Shown here piece after piece: positions 23,284-32,271 of a DNA stretch of 32,274 nucleotides. This stretch comes from Pseudomonadota bacterium (GTDB taxonomy: Bacteria; Desulfobacterota; Desulfovibrionia; Desulfovibrionales; Desulfovibrionaceae), in NCBI GenBank assembly GCA_023399375.1, contig JAEWPX010000101.1:1-32274 (forward strand), written 5' to 3'. The translations under genes were made by a program, and so were the position numbers. Below the pieces are notes generated by a model that saw nothing but the letters and a program-made list of their open reading frames with translations, ran no database searches and was not told where the DNA came from. Within the stretch, counting starts at the first letter, position 1. Each line of letters starts with the position of its first letter.

Positions 23284-24600
23284 ATGCCGGCGCAAGCCGC
23301 AAAACCGGTGCTGGTCATGGTCCTCAAGGGCTATCCGCGCCTGTCCGAGACGTTTATCGCCAACGAGATCGCGCTGCTCGAGTCCCTGGGCTTTCGCGTG
23401 CGCATCGTCTCCATGCGCGATCCCCGCGAGGCGGCCCGCCACTCCGCCGTCTACCGCATCAAGGCCCCGGTGACTTACCTGCCGGATCGCATCCTGCCGG
23501 CGCTCGGCGAGCTCCTCTACGAAAACGTCCGCGCGGCCCTTTCTGCGCCGGTCGGCTACGCCAGGGCGTTTGGGCGCATGCTGCGCCATTTGGCCGCCAC
23601 GCGGCGCTCGGCCACGCTCAAGCACCTGCTCCAGGCGGGGTTTCTCTGCCGCCGCGCCCTCGCCCCGGGCGAAAACATCCATCTGCACGCCCATTTCGCC
23701 CATTCCCCGACCTCGGTCGCCCTGTACGCCGGTCTGATCAAGGGCCTGCCCGTGAGCTTCACCGGCCATGCCAAGGACGTCTGGACGCAGGCTCCGGACA
23801 AGCTCGCGGACAAGATCGGCAAGGCCGCCTTCGTGGTCACCTGCACGCAGGCCAACGCCGCGTATCTGCGCCGGCTTTCGCCAAACGGCACGCCGGTCTT
23901 CGCCGTGTACCACGGCATCGACCTCACACTTTTTTCTACCGCGCATGCCGCGCCCGAAGCCGGGCCGCCCTGGCGCGTGCTCACCGTGGCGCGGCTGACC
24001 GCCAAAAAGGGCCTGGATACGGTGCTCGACGCCCTGGGCCGGCTGGCCGGGGAGGGCGTCGCATTCACCTACGACCTCGTGGGCGCGGGCGAGGACCGCG
24101 AAGCGCTCGCGGCGCAGGCGGCGCGGCTCGGCATCGCCGACCGCGTCACCTTTCACGGCGCGCTCCCCCACGAGGAAGTGCTCGGGCTCTACCGCCGCGC
24201 CCACGTTTTCGTCCTCGGCTGCCGCGTGCTCGCCAACGGCGACCGCGACGGCGTGCCCAACGTCCTGGTCGAGGCCATGGCCATGGGCGTGCCCGTGGCC
24301 GCGACCGACGTCTCGGCCCTGCCGGAGCTGGCCCGAAACGGCGAAACGGCCCTGACCTGTCCGCCGGACGCTCCCGCGGCCCTGGCCGCGGCCGTGCGCC
24401 GGTTGCTGGAGGACGCGCCCCTGCGCGGGCGGCTGATCGCGGCGGCCAAGGCGGCCGTGGCCCGCGATTTCGACAACACGGCCAACACGCGCGCCCTGGC
24501 CGCCGTCTTCGCCCGCCACGCCGGCCGCCCGGTCGGGGCGTTTGCAGCAGGGCTCTCCGCCGCCTGCCCTGCGCCCGGCGTTTCGGACGCCGCGCCGTGA
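23284..24600 (+). CDS. GT-B glycosyltransferase (family 4/WcaL-like)
   Basis: This 438-residue cytoplasmic enzyme has an N-terminal acceptor domain starting VLVMVLKGYPRLSETFIANEI, typical of colanic-acid WcaL-like transferases. Its C-terminal donor domain carries VLTVARLTAKKGLDTVLDALGRL, LVGAGEDREALAAQAARLG and GVPNVLVEAMAMGVPVAATD, with the glutamates that bind the nucleotide sugar. The motif FTGHAKDVW lies between domains. It is expected to transfer a hexose to a lipid-linked or surface glycan; donor and acceptor are unknown. The start at 23284 has AAAGGAG eight bases upstream. It overlaps the next glycosyltransferase by four bases (GTGA), so both are made from one transcript. Confidence 0.9.
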   Translation: MPAQAAKPVLVMVLKGYPRLSETFIANEIALLESLGFRVRIVSMRDPREAARHSAVYRIKAPVTYLPDRILPALGELLYENVRAALSAPVGYARAFGRMLRHLAATRRSATLKHLLQAGFLCRRALAPGENIHLHAHFAHSPTSVALYAGLIKGLPVSFTGHAKDVWTQAPDKLADKIGKAAFVVTCTQANAAYLRRLSPNGTPVFAVYHGIDLTLFSTAHAAPEAGPPWRVLTVARLTAKKGLDTVLDALGRLAGEGVAFTYDLVGAGEDREALAAQAARLGIADRVTFHGALPHEEVLGLYRRAHVFVLGCRVLANGDRDGVPNVLVEAMAMGVPVAATDVSALPELARNGETALTCPPDAPAALAAAVRRLLEDAPLRGRLIAAAKAAVARDFDNTANTRALAAVFARHAGRPVGAFAAGLSAACPAPGVSDAAP

Positions 24601-25712
24601 AAGTCGCCCTCTATGCGCCGCTCAAGCCCCTGGACCATCCCGCGCCCTCGGGCGATCGCACCATCGGCCGGGAACTGGCCGCCGCCCTGGCCGGGTGCGG
24701 CATCGAAACCGTCGTGCCCACGCGGTTTCGCGCCCGCTGGTTCTCGGCCCGGCCGCTGCTGTGGCTGCGGGCCCTGGCCGCCCGGCGCGAGGCCTTGGCT
24801 GCGGCGCGCCGGGAGGGCATCGAGGCCTTCGTCACCTACCACGCCTACTACAAGTCCCCGGACGTGATCGGCCCGTACGTGGCGCGCGCGCTTGGCATTC
24901 CCTATCTGATCTTCCAGGGCATTCATGCGACGAAAACGAGGCGCAGGCTGGCCACGCGCCTGGGCTACGTGCTCAATCGCCAGTCGCTGCTCGCGGCCGA
25001 CGTGGTCTTTTCCAACCGGAAGCTGGACGTGGCCAACCTGTTGCGCCTTCTGCCGCCGCAGCGCGTGGTCTACGTGCGCCCGGGCATCGATCCCGGGGCG
25101 TTTTCTTTCGACGCCGCAGCCCGGCGTCGCCTGCGCGGCGCGTGGGGCGTGGCCGACGCGCCCGTGGTGGTCACGGCGGCGATGTTTCGCGACGACGTCA
25201 AATCGAAGAGCCTGGCGTTTCTCTTTCTGCGCCTGGGGGAGCTGGCCCGGCAGGGCGTGCCGTTTTTCCTGGCCGTGGCCGGAGACGGGGAGATGCGCGA
25301 AGCTCTTGCCGCCCTGGCCGCGCGGGAGCTGCCGGGTCGGTACGCGTTCCTGGGGCTCGTGCCGCGCGAAGAACTCGGCGCGGTTTTCGGCGCGGGCGAC
25401 CTGTTCGCCTTTCCCGGCATAGGGGAATCCCTCGGCATGGTCTACCTGGAGGCGCAGGCGGCCGGGCTGCCCGTGGTCGCCCTGGCCGACGGCGGGGTGC
25501 CCGAGGTGGTCGCAAACGGCCGCACGGGCCTTCTCACTCCCCCGGGCGACGCGGCGGCCTACGGTGACGCCCTGGCGCGGCTGCTCGACGACAAGGCCCT
25601 GCGGCGCTCCATGGGCGAGGCGGCTGCCCGGCATGTGCGCGCCGAGCACGACCGGGCGGTCAACTACGGAGTCGTGGCCGAACGGCTGTACCGGCTGGTC
25701 GGACGGCGTTGA
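24597..25712 (+). CDS. GT-B glycosyltransferase (family 4-like)
   Basis: This 371-residue enzyme begins at a GTG codon overlapping the previous stop (GTGA), starting VKVALYAPLKPLDHPAPSGD, which opens the N-terminal domain with the expected glycine/proline-rich loop. The donor domain shows VVVTAAMFRDDVKSKSLAFLF, AVAGDGEMREALAALAA, FAFPGIGESLGMVYLEAQAAG and VVALADGGVPEVVANG, with Glu in the usual EX7E-like place. It should act together with the transferase before it on the same glycan. The acceptor is unknown. No membrane segment is visible. Confidence 0.9.
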   Translation: MKVALYAPLKPLDHPAPSGDRTIGRELAAALAGCGIETVVPTRFRARWFSARPLLWLRALAARREALAAARREGIEAFVTYHAYYKSPDVIGPYVARALGIPYLIFQGIHATKTRRRLATRLGYVLNRQSLLAADVVFSNRKLDVANLLRLLPPQRVVYVRPGIDPGAFSFDAAARRRLRGAWGVADAPVVVTAAMFRDDVKSKSLAFLFLRLGELARQGVPFFLAVAGDGEMREALAALAARELPGRYAFLGLVPREELGAVFGAGDLFAFPGIGESLGMVYLEAQAAGLPVVALADGGVPEVVANGRTGLLTPPGDAAAYGDALARLLDDKALRRSMGEAAARHVRAEHDRAVNYGVVAERLYRLVGRR

Positions 25713-25834
25713 AATTGTTGCTGGCCGGATTGTTTTTTTTCGATTATAAAGAAATCGTTCTATTTCTTAAATATAAGCAATCTGATGCGGTCTCTTCCGG
25801 AAAGGGTGAAAGCAGTGCCGGGAGGCCTGGAGTC
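25713..25834 (+). promoter_or_regulatory. AT-rich leader/promoter region of the hybrid kinase gene
   Basis: This 122-base gap is strikingly AT-rich for the window. It has a run of eight Ts (25733-25740), TATAAA (25745-25750), TATAAG (25772-25777) and a perfect 7-bp inverted repeat AAGAAAT / ATTTCTT (25749-25755 with 25762-25768). The T-run may end the glycosyltransferase transcript and the rest probably holds the kinase promoter with an operator-like dyad. No -35/-10 pair stands out. Confidence 0.45.
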
Positions 25835-28800
25835 ATGGCCATGGGCAATCTCTGCGAAACCCTGCTGCGCGATCTGCCTCCCGCTGCGCCGCTAACGCTC
25901 GGTCTCTGGACCACTGCCGCCACCGCCGCCCGGACCCTTCTCGACGCCGGCTCCGGCGAAGCCCTTGTCCTCGACGCCGGCCGGCCGCTTGGCGTGGTCA
26001 CCACCCGCGGGCTGACGCGGGTGCTCGTCCAGACTCCGGAAAAGGCCGCGCACCTGGCCGTGCGCGATCTCATGGAACCCGTGGCCGTCACCCCGGACGG
26101 CGACTTCCTGCCTGCGGCCGTGCGGCACCTCCTGGCCGCGCCGTCGCGGCGGCTGGCTGTGGTCGACGCCACGGGGAAGGCCGTCGGCATCCTGGCGCCG
26201 TTTCACGTGGCGCGGCTGTGCGCCGGGCTCGACGAACTGTGCGGCCGCACCGTGGCCAGCGCCATGGCCCGGGCCGTGGTCACGGCCGGCCCCGGGGAGA
26301 TGCTGCGCGCCGTGCTCGACCGCATGGTGCGCATGGGCGTGGGCGGCGTGGTGGTGGTCGAAGCCGACAAACCGCGCGGCATGTTCACGGCACGCGACGC
26401 CGTGGCCCTGCTCGCCGGCGGCGAGGACGTCCTGGATGCGCCGGTTGCGGCGGTCATGCGCGTGCCGGTTGTGGCCATCTCGCCGCAGCTGGCCCTGACC
26501 GAGGCCGTGCGGGGCATGGACGGGGCCGGCGCGGGCCGGCTCGCCGTCACCGACGCCGCCGGCTATCTGGTCGGCCTGCTCGCCTGGACCGACGTGGCGC
26601 GGTCCCTGTCCGTGGTCCTTGCCGAAACCGAGGGCGCGGCCCTGCGCGAACGCGCGGAACTCTACCGCGACCTCTACGACAATGCCGCGCCCGGCCTGTT
26701 CCGCCTGGATCCTTCTGGACGGCCCCTTGCCGCCAACAAGACCCTGGCTCGGCTTCTGGGCTACCGGGATGTGGCCGATTTCCTGCGTCAGGCGCGAAAT
26801 GCTTCCCATCCCCTGCGCCTGGACGTGGCCGAGCGCCGGGACCTGCTCGTGCGGGCGCTGGCCGAGTCCGGACCCGTGCCCTTCGAGACCCGCGCCTTTG
26901 CCCAGGACGGCACGGCGACGCGGCTTTTCTGCTCCCTGCGCGTCAAGCGCGACGCCCTGGGCGGTCCCCGCTACCTGGAAGGGACGTGCGCCGTTCCCGT
27001 TGCGGGCGCAAGCGACGCCGGCCGCGGGGGGGACAACGGCTACCGCTCCATCGTCGAGCACCAGACCGAGCTCATCTGCCGTCTCGACGCGGACATGCGC
27101 CTCCTGTTCGTCAACACCGCCTTTGCCCGCTACTACGGGCGCACGCCCGAACGCTGCGTGGCGGAGAATTTCCATCCCGACGTGCCGGAGGAGGACGCGG
27201 CCCTGCGTCAGGCCAGGATGCGGGCGATTTGCCCCTCGCGGCCGACCACGGGGTTCGAACACCGCGTGCGCCGCCCGGACGGGCGGGAGCGCTACCAGCG
27301 CTGGACCTGCAGGGCCATTTTCGATGCCGCCGGCAAGGTGCTCGAGTACCAGTGCGTCGGCCGCGACGTCACGGCGCGCCGCCGCGCCCAGCACAAGCTG
27401 CGCGGCGAAGCCCTGCTCGCCCGGACGCTGCTCGATGCCCTGCCGGTTCCCGTGTATTCCAAAAGCGCCGACCGGCGCTACAGCGGCTGCAACCAGGCCT
27501 TCGAAGCCCTGGTTTCGGTGCCGCGCGAACATCTCGTCGGCAAGTGTTTTGAAGAAGTCTTTCATGACAGGGAAGCCGCCGCCTATGCGGCGCTCGATGC
27601 GCAACTGCTGGCCCGCGGCGGCAGGCAGGTGTACGAAGCCACGCTGGCCACGGTGGGCGGGGAGCGGCACATCCGTTTGTACAAGGCCTGCGTGCGCGAC
27701 GCGGAAACGGGTGAAGCCTATGGGCTGGTCGGCGTCGCCCTGGACGTGACCGATCGCCGTCGGGCCGAGACCGCCGCCGCTGCGCTGCGCGCGGACCTGG
27801 AGGCGGATGCGGCGCGTCTTGCCCGCGAGCTTGAGGCGGCGCAGGCCGAGCGGGACCAGGCGCTCACCCGGCAGCGCGACGATGCGCAGTTTCTCGATAC
27901 GGTCCTGTCCGCCGTGGGCGACGGCGTGTGCGTGCTGTCGCCGGACATGACCGTGCTGTCGGTCAACCGCGCCATGCGCAGCCTGTACGCCGGGGAGGGG
28001 GAAGTCGTCGGCCGCAGCTGCCACGAGGTGTTCCAGGGGCTGGATACTCCCTGCCAGGACTGCCCGTCGCTGCGGGCCCTGGCCACGCGCAAGCTCGCCA
28101 TGAGCGTGGTGCCGCGGGTCGTCGACGACCGGCAAAGCGGCTGGGTCGAACTCTTCTGCTACCCGCTCTTTGGCGACGACGGCGCGGTGCGGGCCGTCGT
28201 CGAGATCGTGCGCGACGTCACGGCCGGGCGCAAGCTGGAGGCGGAACTGGCCGCCGCCCTGGAGCGCGCCGAAGCGGCCAGTCGGGCCAAGGGCGCGTTT
28301 TTGGCCAACATGAGCCACGAGATCCGCACACCGCTCAATGCCGTGCTCGGCTACGTCCAGCTCATGCGCGGCGACAGCCTCGAGGCGCGCCAGCGCGAGC
28401 GCCTCGCCGTGGTCGAGGAGTCCGCGGCCACGCTGCTTTCGCTCATTAACGACATCCTCGACTACTCCAAGATCGAGGCCGGGCGCATGGAGCTCAAGGC
28501 CGAGTCCTTCGACCTGCCCGTCTGCCTGGAGGCGGTGCTCAAGGAGCAGGAGGTGCTCGCCCGGGACAAGGGCCTGTCCCTGACCCTTACAATCGCGCCC
28601 GACGTGCCCCGCGACATCCGGGGCGACGGCCTGCGCCTGCGCCAGGTGCTGCGCAACCTTGTCAACAATGCCGTCAAGTACACTGAAGAGGGCGGCGTGA
28701 CGCTCCGGGCCGACCGCATCGGGGAAATCGTCGGGCCCGCCGGCGAGGGGCGGCGCGTGGTGCTGCGCCTGACCGTGATCGATACCGGGGTGGGCATTCC

Positions 28801-29812
28801 CGCCGACCAGCAGGCCGCCATCTTCGACAGCTTCACCCAGGTGGACGAGGGCCTGACCAAACGGCAGGCCGGCACGGGGCTGGGGCTGGCCATCTGCCGT
28901 TTGCTGGCCGGGCTCATGGGCGGCGAGGTCCGCATGGAAAGCGCGCCCGGGCAGGGCAGCTCCTTCTGGCTCGAATGTCCCTTCACCGTGGCAGCGGCCG
29001 CGTCCCGGCCAAAGGAGCCGGTCCTGCCGCCGCGGACGGGCGCGCTGCCGCCGCTTTCCATCCTGCTGGTCGAGGACAACCGGATCAACCGCATCTTCGC
29101 CACCGACCTCCTGGAGAGCCGGGGACACCGGATCATCGCCGCCGAGAACGGCCGGGCCGCCCTGGAATGCCTGGCCGCATCCCCGGTGGACGTGGTGCTC
29201 ATGGACATCCAGATGCCGGTCATGGACGGACTGGCCGCCACACGCGCCATTCGGGCCGGGCATATGGGCATCGACCCCGCCTTGCCCGTGATCGGCCTTT
29301 CCGCCTATGCCCTGGACCACGAGCGCGAGCGTTTCCTGGCGGCGGGGCTTGACGACTACATCGTCAAACCCATCGACGTGGAGCTTTTCTTCGAGGCCGT
29401 GCGCCGCGTGTTGGCCCGGCATGGCCGTGGGCCGGCCCTTGCCGCCGGGACGGACAGGCGCGGCGGCTGCGCGCTGGACACGGCCGCGCTTTTCACCCGC
29501 TACCGCAACAAGGCCGGTCTGCTCATCCGTGTGGGGCGGGAATTCATCCGTTCCGTGCCCGAGCAGCTCGCGTCCATGGACGCCGCGCTGTGCACGGGGG
29601 ACATGCGGGCGTGCGAACGCGTGGCCCACACGCTCAAGGGCAACGCGGCGATGTTCGGCGCCATGGCCATGCGCGAGGCGGCCGCGACCCTGGAAGTCGC
29701 CGCCGCTGCGGACGACGCGGCCAAGGTCGGCGACCTTGCGCCCGGTTTCCGCGCGGTCTGCCTGGAGGCGCTGGCGGGCATGGACGCCTTTCTGGGGCGC
29801 ATGGGCGGCTAG
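25835..29812 (+). CDS. CBS- and PAS-domain hybrid sensor histidine kinase with REC and HPt
   Basis: This 1325-residue protein has no membrane helix and should be cytoplasmic. In order: four CBS repeats (about residues 20-70, 79-127, 139-194, 202-257), PAS1 (276-388), PAS2 (404-516), PAS3 (524-642), a coiled coil (644-682), PAS4 (684-799) with cysteines in SCHEVFQGLDTPCQDCP, HisKA with His828 in NMSHEIRTPLN, an HATPase domain with NLVNNAVKYT, DTGVGIP and GTGLGLAI, a receiver with Asp1124 in LMDIQMPVMDG, and an HPt domain with His1265 in AHTLKGNAAMFG. The full phosphorelay His-Asp-His is intact; its output regulator must be elsewhere. Paired CBS domains commonly bind adenosine nucleotides, so energy status is a plausible signal. 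GGAGG lies nine bases before the chosen ATG. Confidence 0.93.
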   Translation: MAMGNLCETLLRDLPPAAPLTLGLWTTAATAARTLLDAGSGEALVLDAGRPLGVVTTRGLTRVLVQTPEKAAHLAVRDLMEPVAVTPDGDFLPAAVRHLLAAPSRRLAVVDATGKAVGILAPFHVARLCAGLDELCGRTVASAMARAVVTAGPGEMLRAVLDRMVRMGVGGVVVVEADKPRGMFTARDAVALLAGGEDVLDAPVAAVMRVPVVAISPQLALTEAVRGMDGAGAGRLAVTDAAGYLVGLLAWTDVARSLSVVLAETEGAALRERAELYRDLYDNAAPGLFRLDPSGRPLAANKTLARLLGYRDVADFLRQARNASHPLRLDVAERRDLLVRALAESGPVPFETRAFAQDGTATRLFCSLRVKRDALGGPRYLEGTCAVPVAGASDAGRGGDNGYRSIVEHQTELICRLDADMRLLFVNTAFARYYGRTPERCVAENFHPDVPEEDAALRQARMRAICPSRPTTGFEHRVRRPDGRERYQRWTCRAIFDAAGKVLEYQCVGRDVTARRRAQHKLRGEALLARTLLDALPVPVYSKSADRRYSGCNQAFEALVSVPREHLVGKCFEEVFHDREAAAYAALDAQLLARGGRQVYEATLATVGGERHIRLYKACVRDAETGEAYGLVGVALDVTDRRRAETAAAALRADLEADAARLARELEAAQAERDQALTRQRDDAQFLDTVLSAVGDGVCVLSPDMTVLSVNRAMRSLYAGEGEVVGRSCHEVFQGLDTPCQDCPSLRALATRKLAMSVVPRVVDDRQSGWVELFCYPLFGDDGAVRAVVEIVRDVTAGRKLEAELAAALERAEAASRAKGAFLANMSHEIRTPLNAVLGYVQLMRGDSLEARQRERLAVVEESAATLLSLINDILDYSKIEAGRMELKAESFDLPVCLEAVLKEQEVLARDKGLSLTLTIAPDVPRDIRGDGLRLRQVLRNLVNNAVKYTEEGGVTLRADRIGEIVGPAGEGRRVVLRLTVIDTGVGIPADQQAAIFDSFTQVDEGLTKRQAGTGLGLAICRLLAGLMGGEVRMESAPGQGSSFWLECPFTVAAAASRPKEPVLPPRTGALPPLSILLVEDNRINRIFATDLLESRGHRIIAAENGRAALECLAASPVDVVLMDIQMPVMDGLAATRAIRAGHMGIDPALPVIGLSAYALDHERERFLAAGLDDYIVKPIDVELFFEAVRRVLARHGRGPALAAGTDRRGGCALDTAALFTRYRNKAGLLIRVGREFIRSVPEQLASMDAALCTGDMRACERVAHTLKGNAAMFGAMAMREAAATLEVAAAADDAAKVGDLAPGFRAVCLEALAGMDAFLGRMGG

Positions 29813-29876
29813 GTCGCGTGCGTTTTCCCGGGATTTCTGGCAGGGTTCCTTTCATGCCGACGGGAAGGGCCTCGTT

Positions 29877-30500
29877 ATGGGACGCACGGTATTTTATCTG
29901 CTGCGGCACGCCGCCACGTACTGGAACCTGGAAAAGCGCATCCAGGGCCAATGGGACAGCGAACTCTCGCCTGCGGGCAAGGAGGCCGCCGCCGCCCTGG
30001 CCGTGCCGTTGGTCACGCTTGGGTTTTCCCGTGTCGTCGCGAGCGACCTCGGCCGGGCCAGGGCCACGGTCGGCATTCTCAACCTCCGCCTGCGCCTGCC
30101 CGTGACCCTCGACAAGCGGCTGCGCGAACAGCATTTCGGCCAGTGGACCGGCAAGCTCTGGCGCGATGTGCCGGCTGACGCCCTGCGCGCGGCCGAGGCC
30201 GCCGGCTGGGGCTTTACTCCGCCCGAAGGGGAGTCGCGCGAGGAGGTGCGGTTGCGCGCCGTGCACGCCCTGACCGACGCCGCCCGGGCCAATACCGGCA
30301 GGACCGTGCTCGTCGTCGCCCACCAAGGAGTCGTCAAGGCCGTGCTCTACCACCTGCTCGGCCGGGCCTATCTGCCCGAAGAACCCCGTGCCTTCGATCC
30401 GGACAAGCTCCAGCGCCTGGTCTGCCAGGACGGCGTCCTGTCCGTGGACGCCCTGGATGCGGATCTGCCCGATTCGCCGCAGGCGTCTGCCGCGCCGTGA
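29877..30500 (+). CDS. Histidine phosphatase (phosphoglycerate-mutase-like) family protein
   Basis: This 207-residue enzyme has the catalytic phospho-acceptor motif as LLRHAATYWNLEKRIQG (the usual RHGxTxWN with Gly replaced by Ala), the acid/base region REQHFGQWTGKLW and the second histidine in VVAHQGVVKAVLYHLLGR. Members range from cofactor-dependent phosphoglycerate mutase to alpha-ribazole phosphatase and sugar-phosphate phosphatases; the substrate cannot be inferred. The ATG at 29877 has GAAGG nine bases upstream. It overlaps the following glycosyltransferase by four bases (GTGA), so a role in the same glycan or sugar-phosphate process is likely. Confidence 0.87.
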   Translation: MGRTVFYLLRHAATYWNLEKRIQGQWDSELSPAGKEAAAALAVPLVTLGFSRVVASDLGRARATVGILNLRLRLPVTLDKRLREQHFGQWTGKLWRDVPADALRAAEAAGWGFTPPEGESREEVRLRAVHALTDAARANTGRTVLVVAHQGVVKAVLYHLLGRAYLPEEPRAFDPDKLQRLVCQDGVLSVDALDADLPDSPQASAAP

Positions 30501-31639
30501 GGATCGCCGTCTACTGCCAGCATGTCCTGGGCATGGGGCATCTCTTTCGCACGCTTGCCATCGTCGAGGCCCTTGCCGGCCACGAACGGCTGCTCGTCCT
30601 CGGCGGTCCGCGCACGCCTGCGGCCGTGCCCGCGGGGGTTTCCCTGCTGCGCCTGCCGGAACTCTCCATGGACGCCGCGTTCGGCGCGCTCTCCCTTTCC
30701 GGCGAGGCCCTTAAGGCCGTGCGCCGCGCGCGCCGGGAGGCGCTTGTCGCGGCGCTTTGCGCATTTTCCCCGGACGTCTTTTTCGTCGAGCTCTATCCCT
30801 TCGGCCGCAAGGCCTTCGAGTTCGAGCTCCTTGCGGCCATCGAGGCCGTGCGTCGCGGGGGAGGGCGGGTCGTCAGCGGCGTGCGCGACATTCTGGTCGA
30901 GAAAAAGGATCAGGCCGGCTACGAGGCCCGGGTGCTCGACCGGCTGGGAAAATACTTCGACGGCGTGTGCGTGCATGCCGATCCGGCGCTCTTCCGGCTC
31001 GACGCCACGTTTTCCCGGACGCAGGAGATTCCCGTGCCCGTGCGCTACACGGGCTACGTGGCCGGCGCTACGGGGGCCGGGCGGTCGGCGGCTGCGGTGC
31101 GCCGGGAGCTCGGCGTCGCGGCCGGGCGTGAGCTCGTCGTGGCCAGCGCCGGGGGCGGCAAGGTCGGCGGCGAACTGCTTGCCGCGCTGCTTGCCGCGGC
31201 GCGGGAGTCGCCGCGCCTTTCCCGGGCGGCGCTGCGCGTCTTTTCCGGGCCGTTTTGCCCGGACGACGTCTTTTCAGGGCTCGTGGCCGCCGCGGCCGCG
31301 TTGCCCGATGCGCGCGTCGTCCGGTTTGCCGACGCCTTTCCCGACATCCTGGCCGCCTGCGACCTGTCCGTGAGCCTTGCCGGTTACAACACCGTCATGG
31401 CGCTGCTCGCCGCCGGGGCGCGGGGGCTGGTCCTGCCTTTCGACCAGAACCGGGAGCAGCGCATGCGGGCGGAGAGGCTTGCCGAATTGGAGCTCCTCGG
31501 CATGCTTGCGCCGGAGGATCTTGCCCCGGCGCGCCTTGCCGCGCGTTGCGTCGCCACCCTGGACGCGCCGCGCCCGCCCAGGGCGGTCATCGATCTGGAC
31601 GGCGCGCGGGGCACGGCGGCGGTCCTGGCCTCGTTTTAA
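30497..31639 (+). CDS. MurG-like (GT28-type) glycosyltransferase
   Basis: This 380-residue GT-B protein starts at GTG with VRIAVYCQHVLGMGHLFRT, whose GxGHxxR-like motif is seen in MurG and related UDP-sugar transferases. The C-terminal half has VVASAGGGKVGGELL, a segment DLSVSLAGYNTVMALLAAGARGLVLPF in which the acidic/glycine site contacts the UDP-sugar, and QNREQRMRAERLAELELLG. Similar proteins appear in surface-glycan clusters as 'glycosyltransferase family 28 C-terminal domain' proteins; it is not MurG itself, since it lacks the mur/fts context. It is coupled to the histidine phosphatase by GTGA and its stop overlaps the end of the convergent FkbM gene. Confidence 0.82.
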   Translation: MRIAVYCQHVLGMGHLFRTLAIVEALAGHERLLVLGGPRTPAAVPAGVSLLRLPELSMDAAFGALSLSGEALKAVRRARREALVAALCAFSPDVFFVELYPFGRKAFEFELLAAIEAVRRGGGRVVSGVRDILVEKKDQAGYEARVLDRLGKYFDGVCVHADPALFRLDATFSRTQEIPVPVRYTGYVAGATGAGRSAAAVRRELGVAAGRELVVASAGGGKVGGELLAALLAAARESPRLSRAALRVFSGPFCPDDVFSGLVAAAAALPDARVVRFADAFPDILAACDLSVSLAGYNTVMALLAAGARGLVLPFDQNREQRMRAERLAELELLGMLAPEDLAPARLAARCVATLDAPRPPRAVIDLDGARGTAAVLASF

Positions 31640-32271
31640 ATGCGGCGAAACAGCGCGTCCCCCGAAACGATCCTGCCTCCCGCGTCGCGGAAGAAATCGT
31701 ACATCCCGTCAAGCCTGAAGCCGAATCCCTTGAGAAACGCCTCCAGTTCCGGCAGCAGCGCCTGCCCGGCGTAGAGCGGGGCCAGCGCCGCTTCGGCGAC
31801 CACGACCGAAACGCCCGGGAGGAGCTTCGTCGCGCCGCGAAGCGCCGGCAACTCGTAGCCCTGCAGGTCGAGCTTGATCACGTCCGCGCGCCCAAGCACC
31901 GTGTCCAGCCGCGCCACCGCCACCTGCTCGGTGACCGTGACCGCAAGCGCCTCCCCGGCGTATTTGCCGTGGATGCCGGTCGGCGGCAGCAGCGAGGACA
32001 GCGTCGGCCGGTTCATGACGGCAAGGGGCAGCGTGGTTTCCGTTTCGCCCAGCGCCAGGGCGTGGGCGCGCACCCGGACGTCCCCGGCAAAGCGCTTGGC
32101 GAGCTTGCGGACCAGCCGCGTCTGGGGCTCGAAGGCCTCCACGCGCGCCTGGGGGAACGCCGCAAGGAGCCTGGCCGCCACATTGCCCTTGTTGGCCCCG
32201 CCGTCCACGATCACGGGCGCGTGGGGCAGGGGCAGCGCCTCCAGGCGCGAAAGCCAGCCTTCTCGGGTCAT
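31636..32271 (-). CDS. FkbM-family methyltransferase
   Basis: This 211-residue SAM-dependent methyltransferase has a Rossmann core: VIVDGGANKGNVAARLLAAF (SAM motif I), VEAFEPQTRLV, then LDTVLGRADVIKLDLQGYELPALRGA, which carries the FkbM signature DVIKLDxQGyE. Relatives O-methylate sugars or small molecules, and here a role in modifying a surface glycan is suggested by the adjacent glycosyltransferases. The ATG at 32271 lies three bases from the window edge, so a longer N-terminus cannot be excluded and the ribosome site cannot be seen. Its stop overlaps the convergent glycosyltransferase stop by four bases with no terminator between them. Confidence 0.88.
   Translation of the reverse strand: MTREGWLSRLEALPLPHAPVIVDGGANKGNVAARLLAAFPQARVEAFEPQTRLVRKLAKRFAGDVRVRAHALALGETETTLPLAVMNRPTLSSLLPPTGIHGKYAGEALAVTVTEQVAVARLDTVLGRADVIKLDLQGYELPALRGATKLLPGVSVVVAEAALAPLYAGQALLPELEAFLKGFGFRLDGMYDFFRDAGGRIVSGDALFRRI

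Noticed and set aside
25892..29629. Reverse-strand open frame of 1245 codons across the hybrid kinase
   Set aside because: It is antisense to a gene with complete HisKA, HATPase, REC and HPt motifs; no recognisable domain is encoded.
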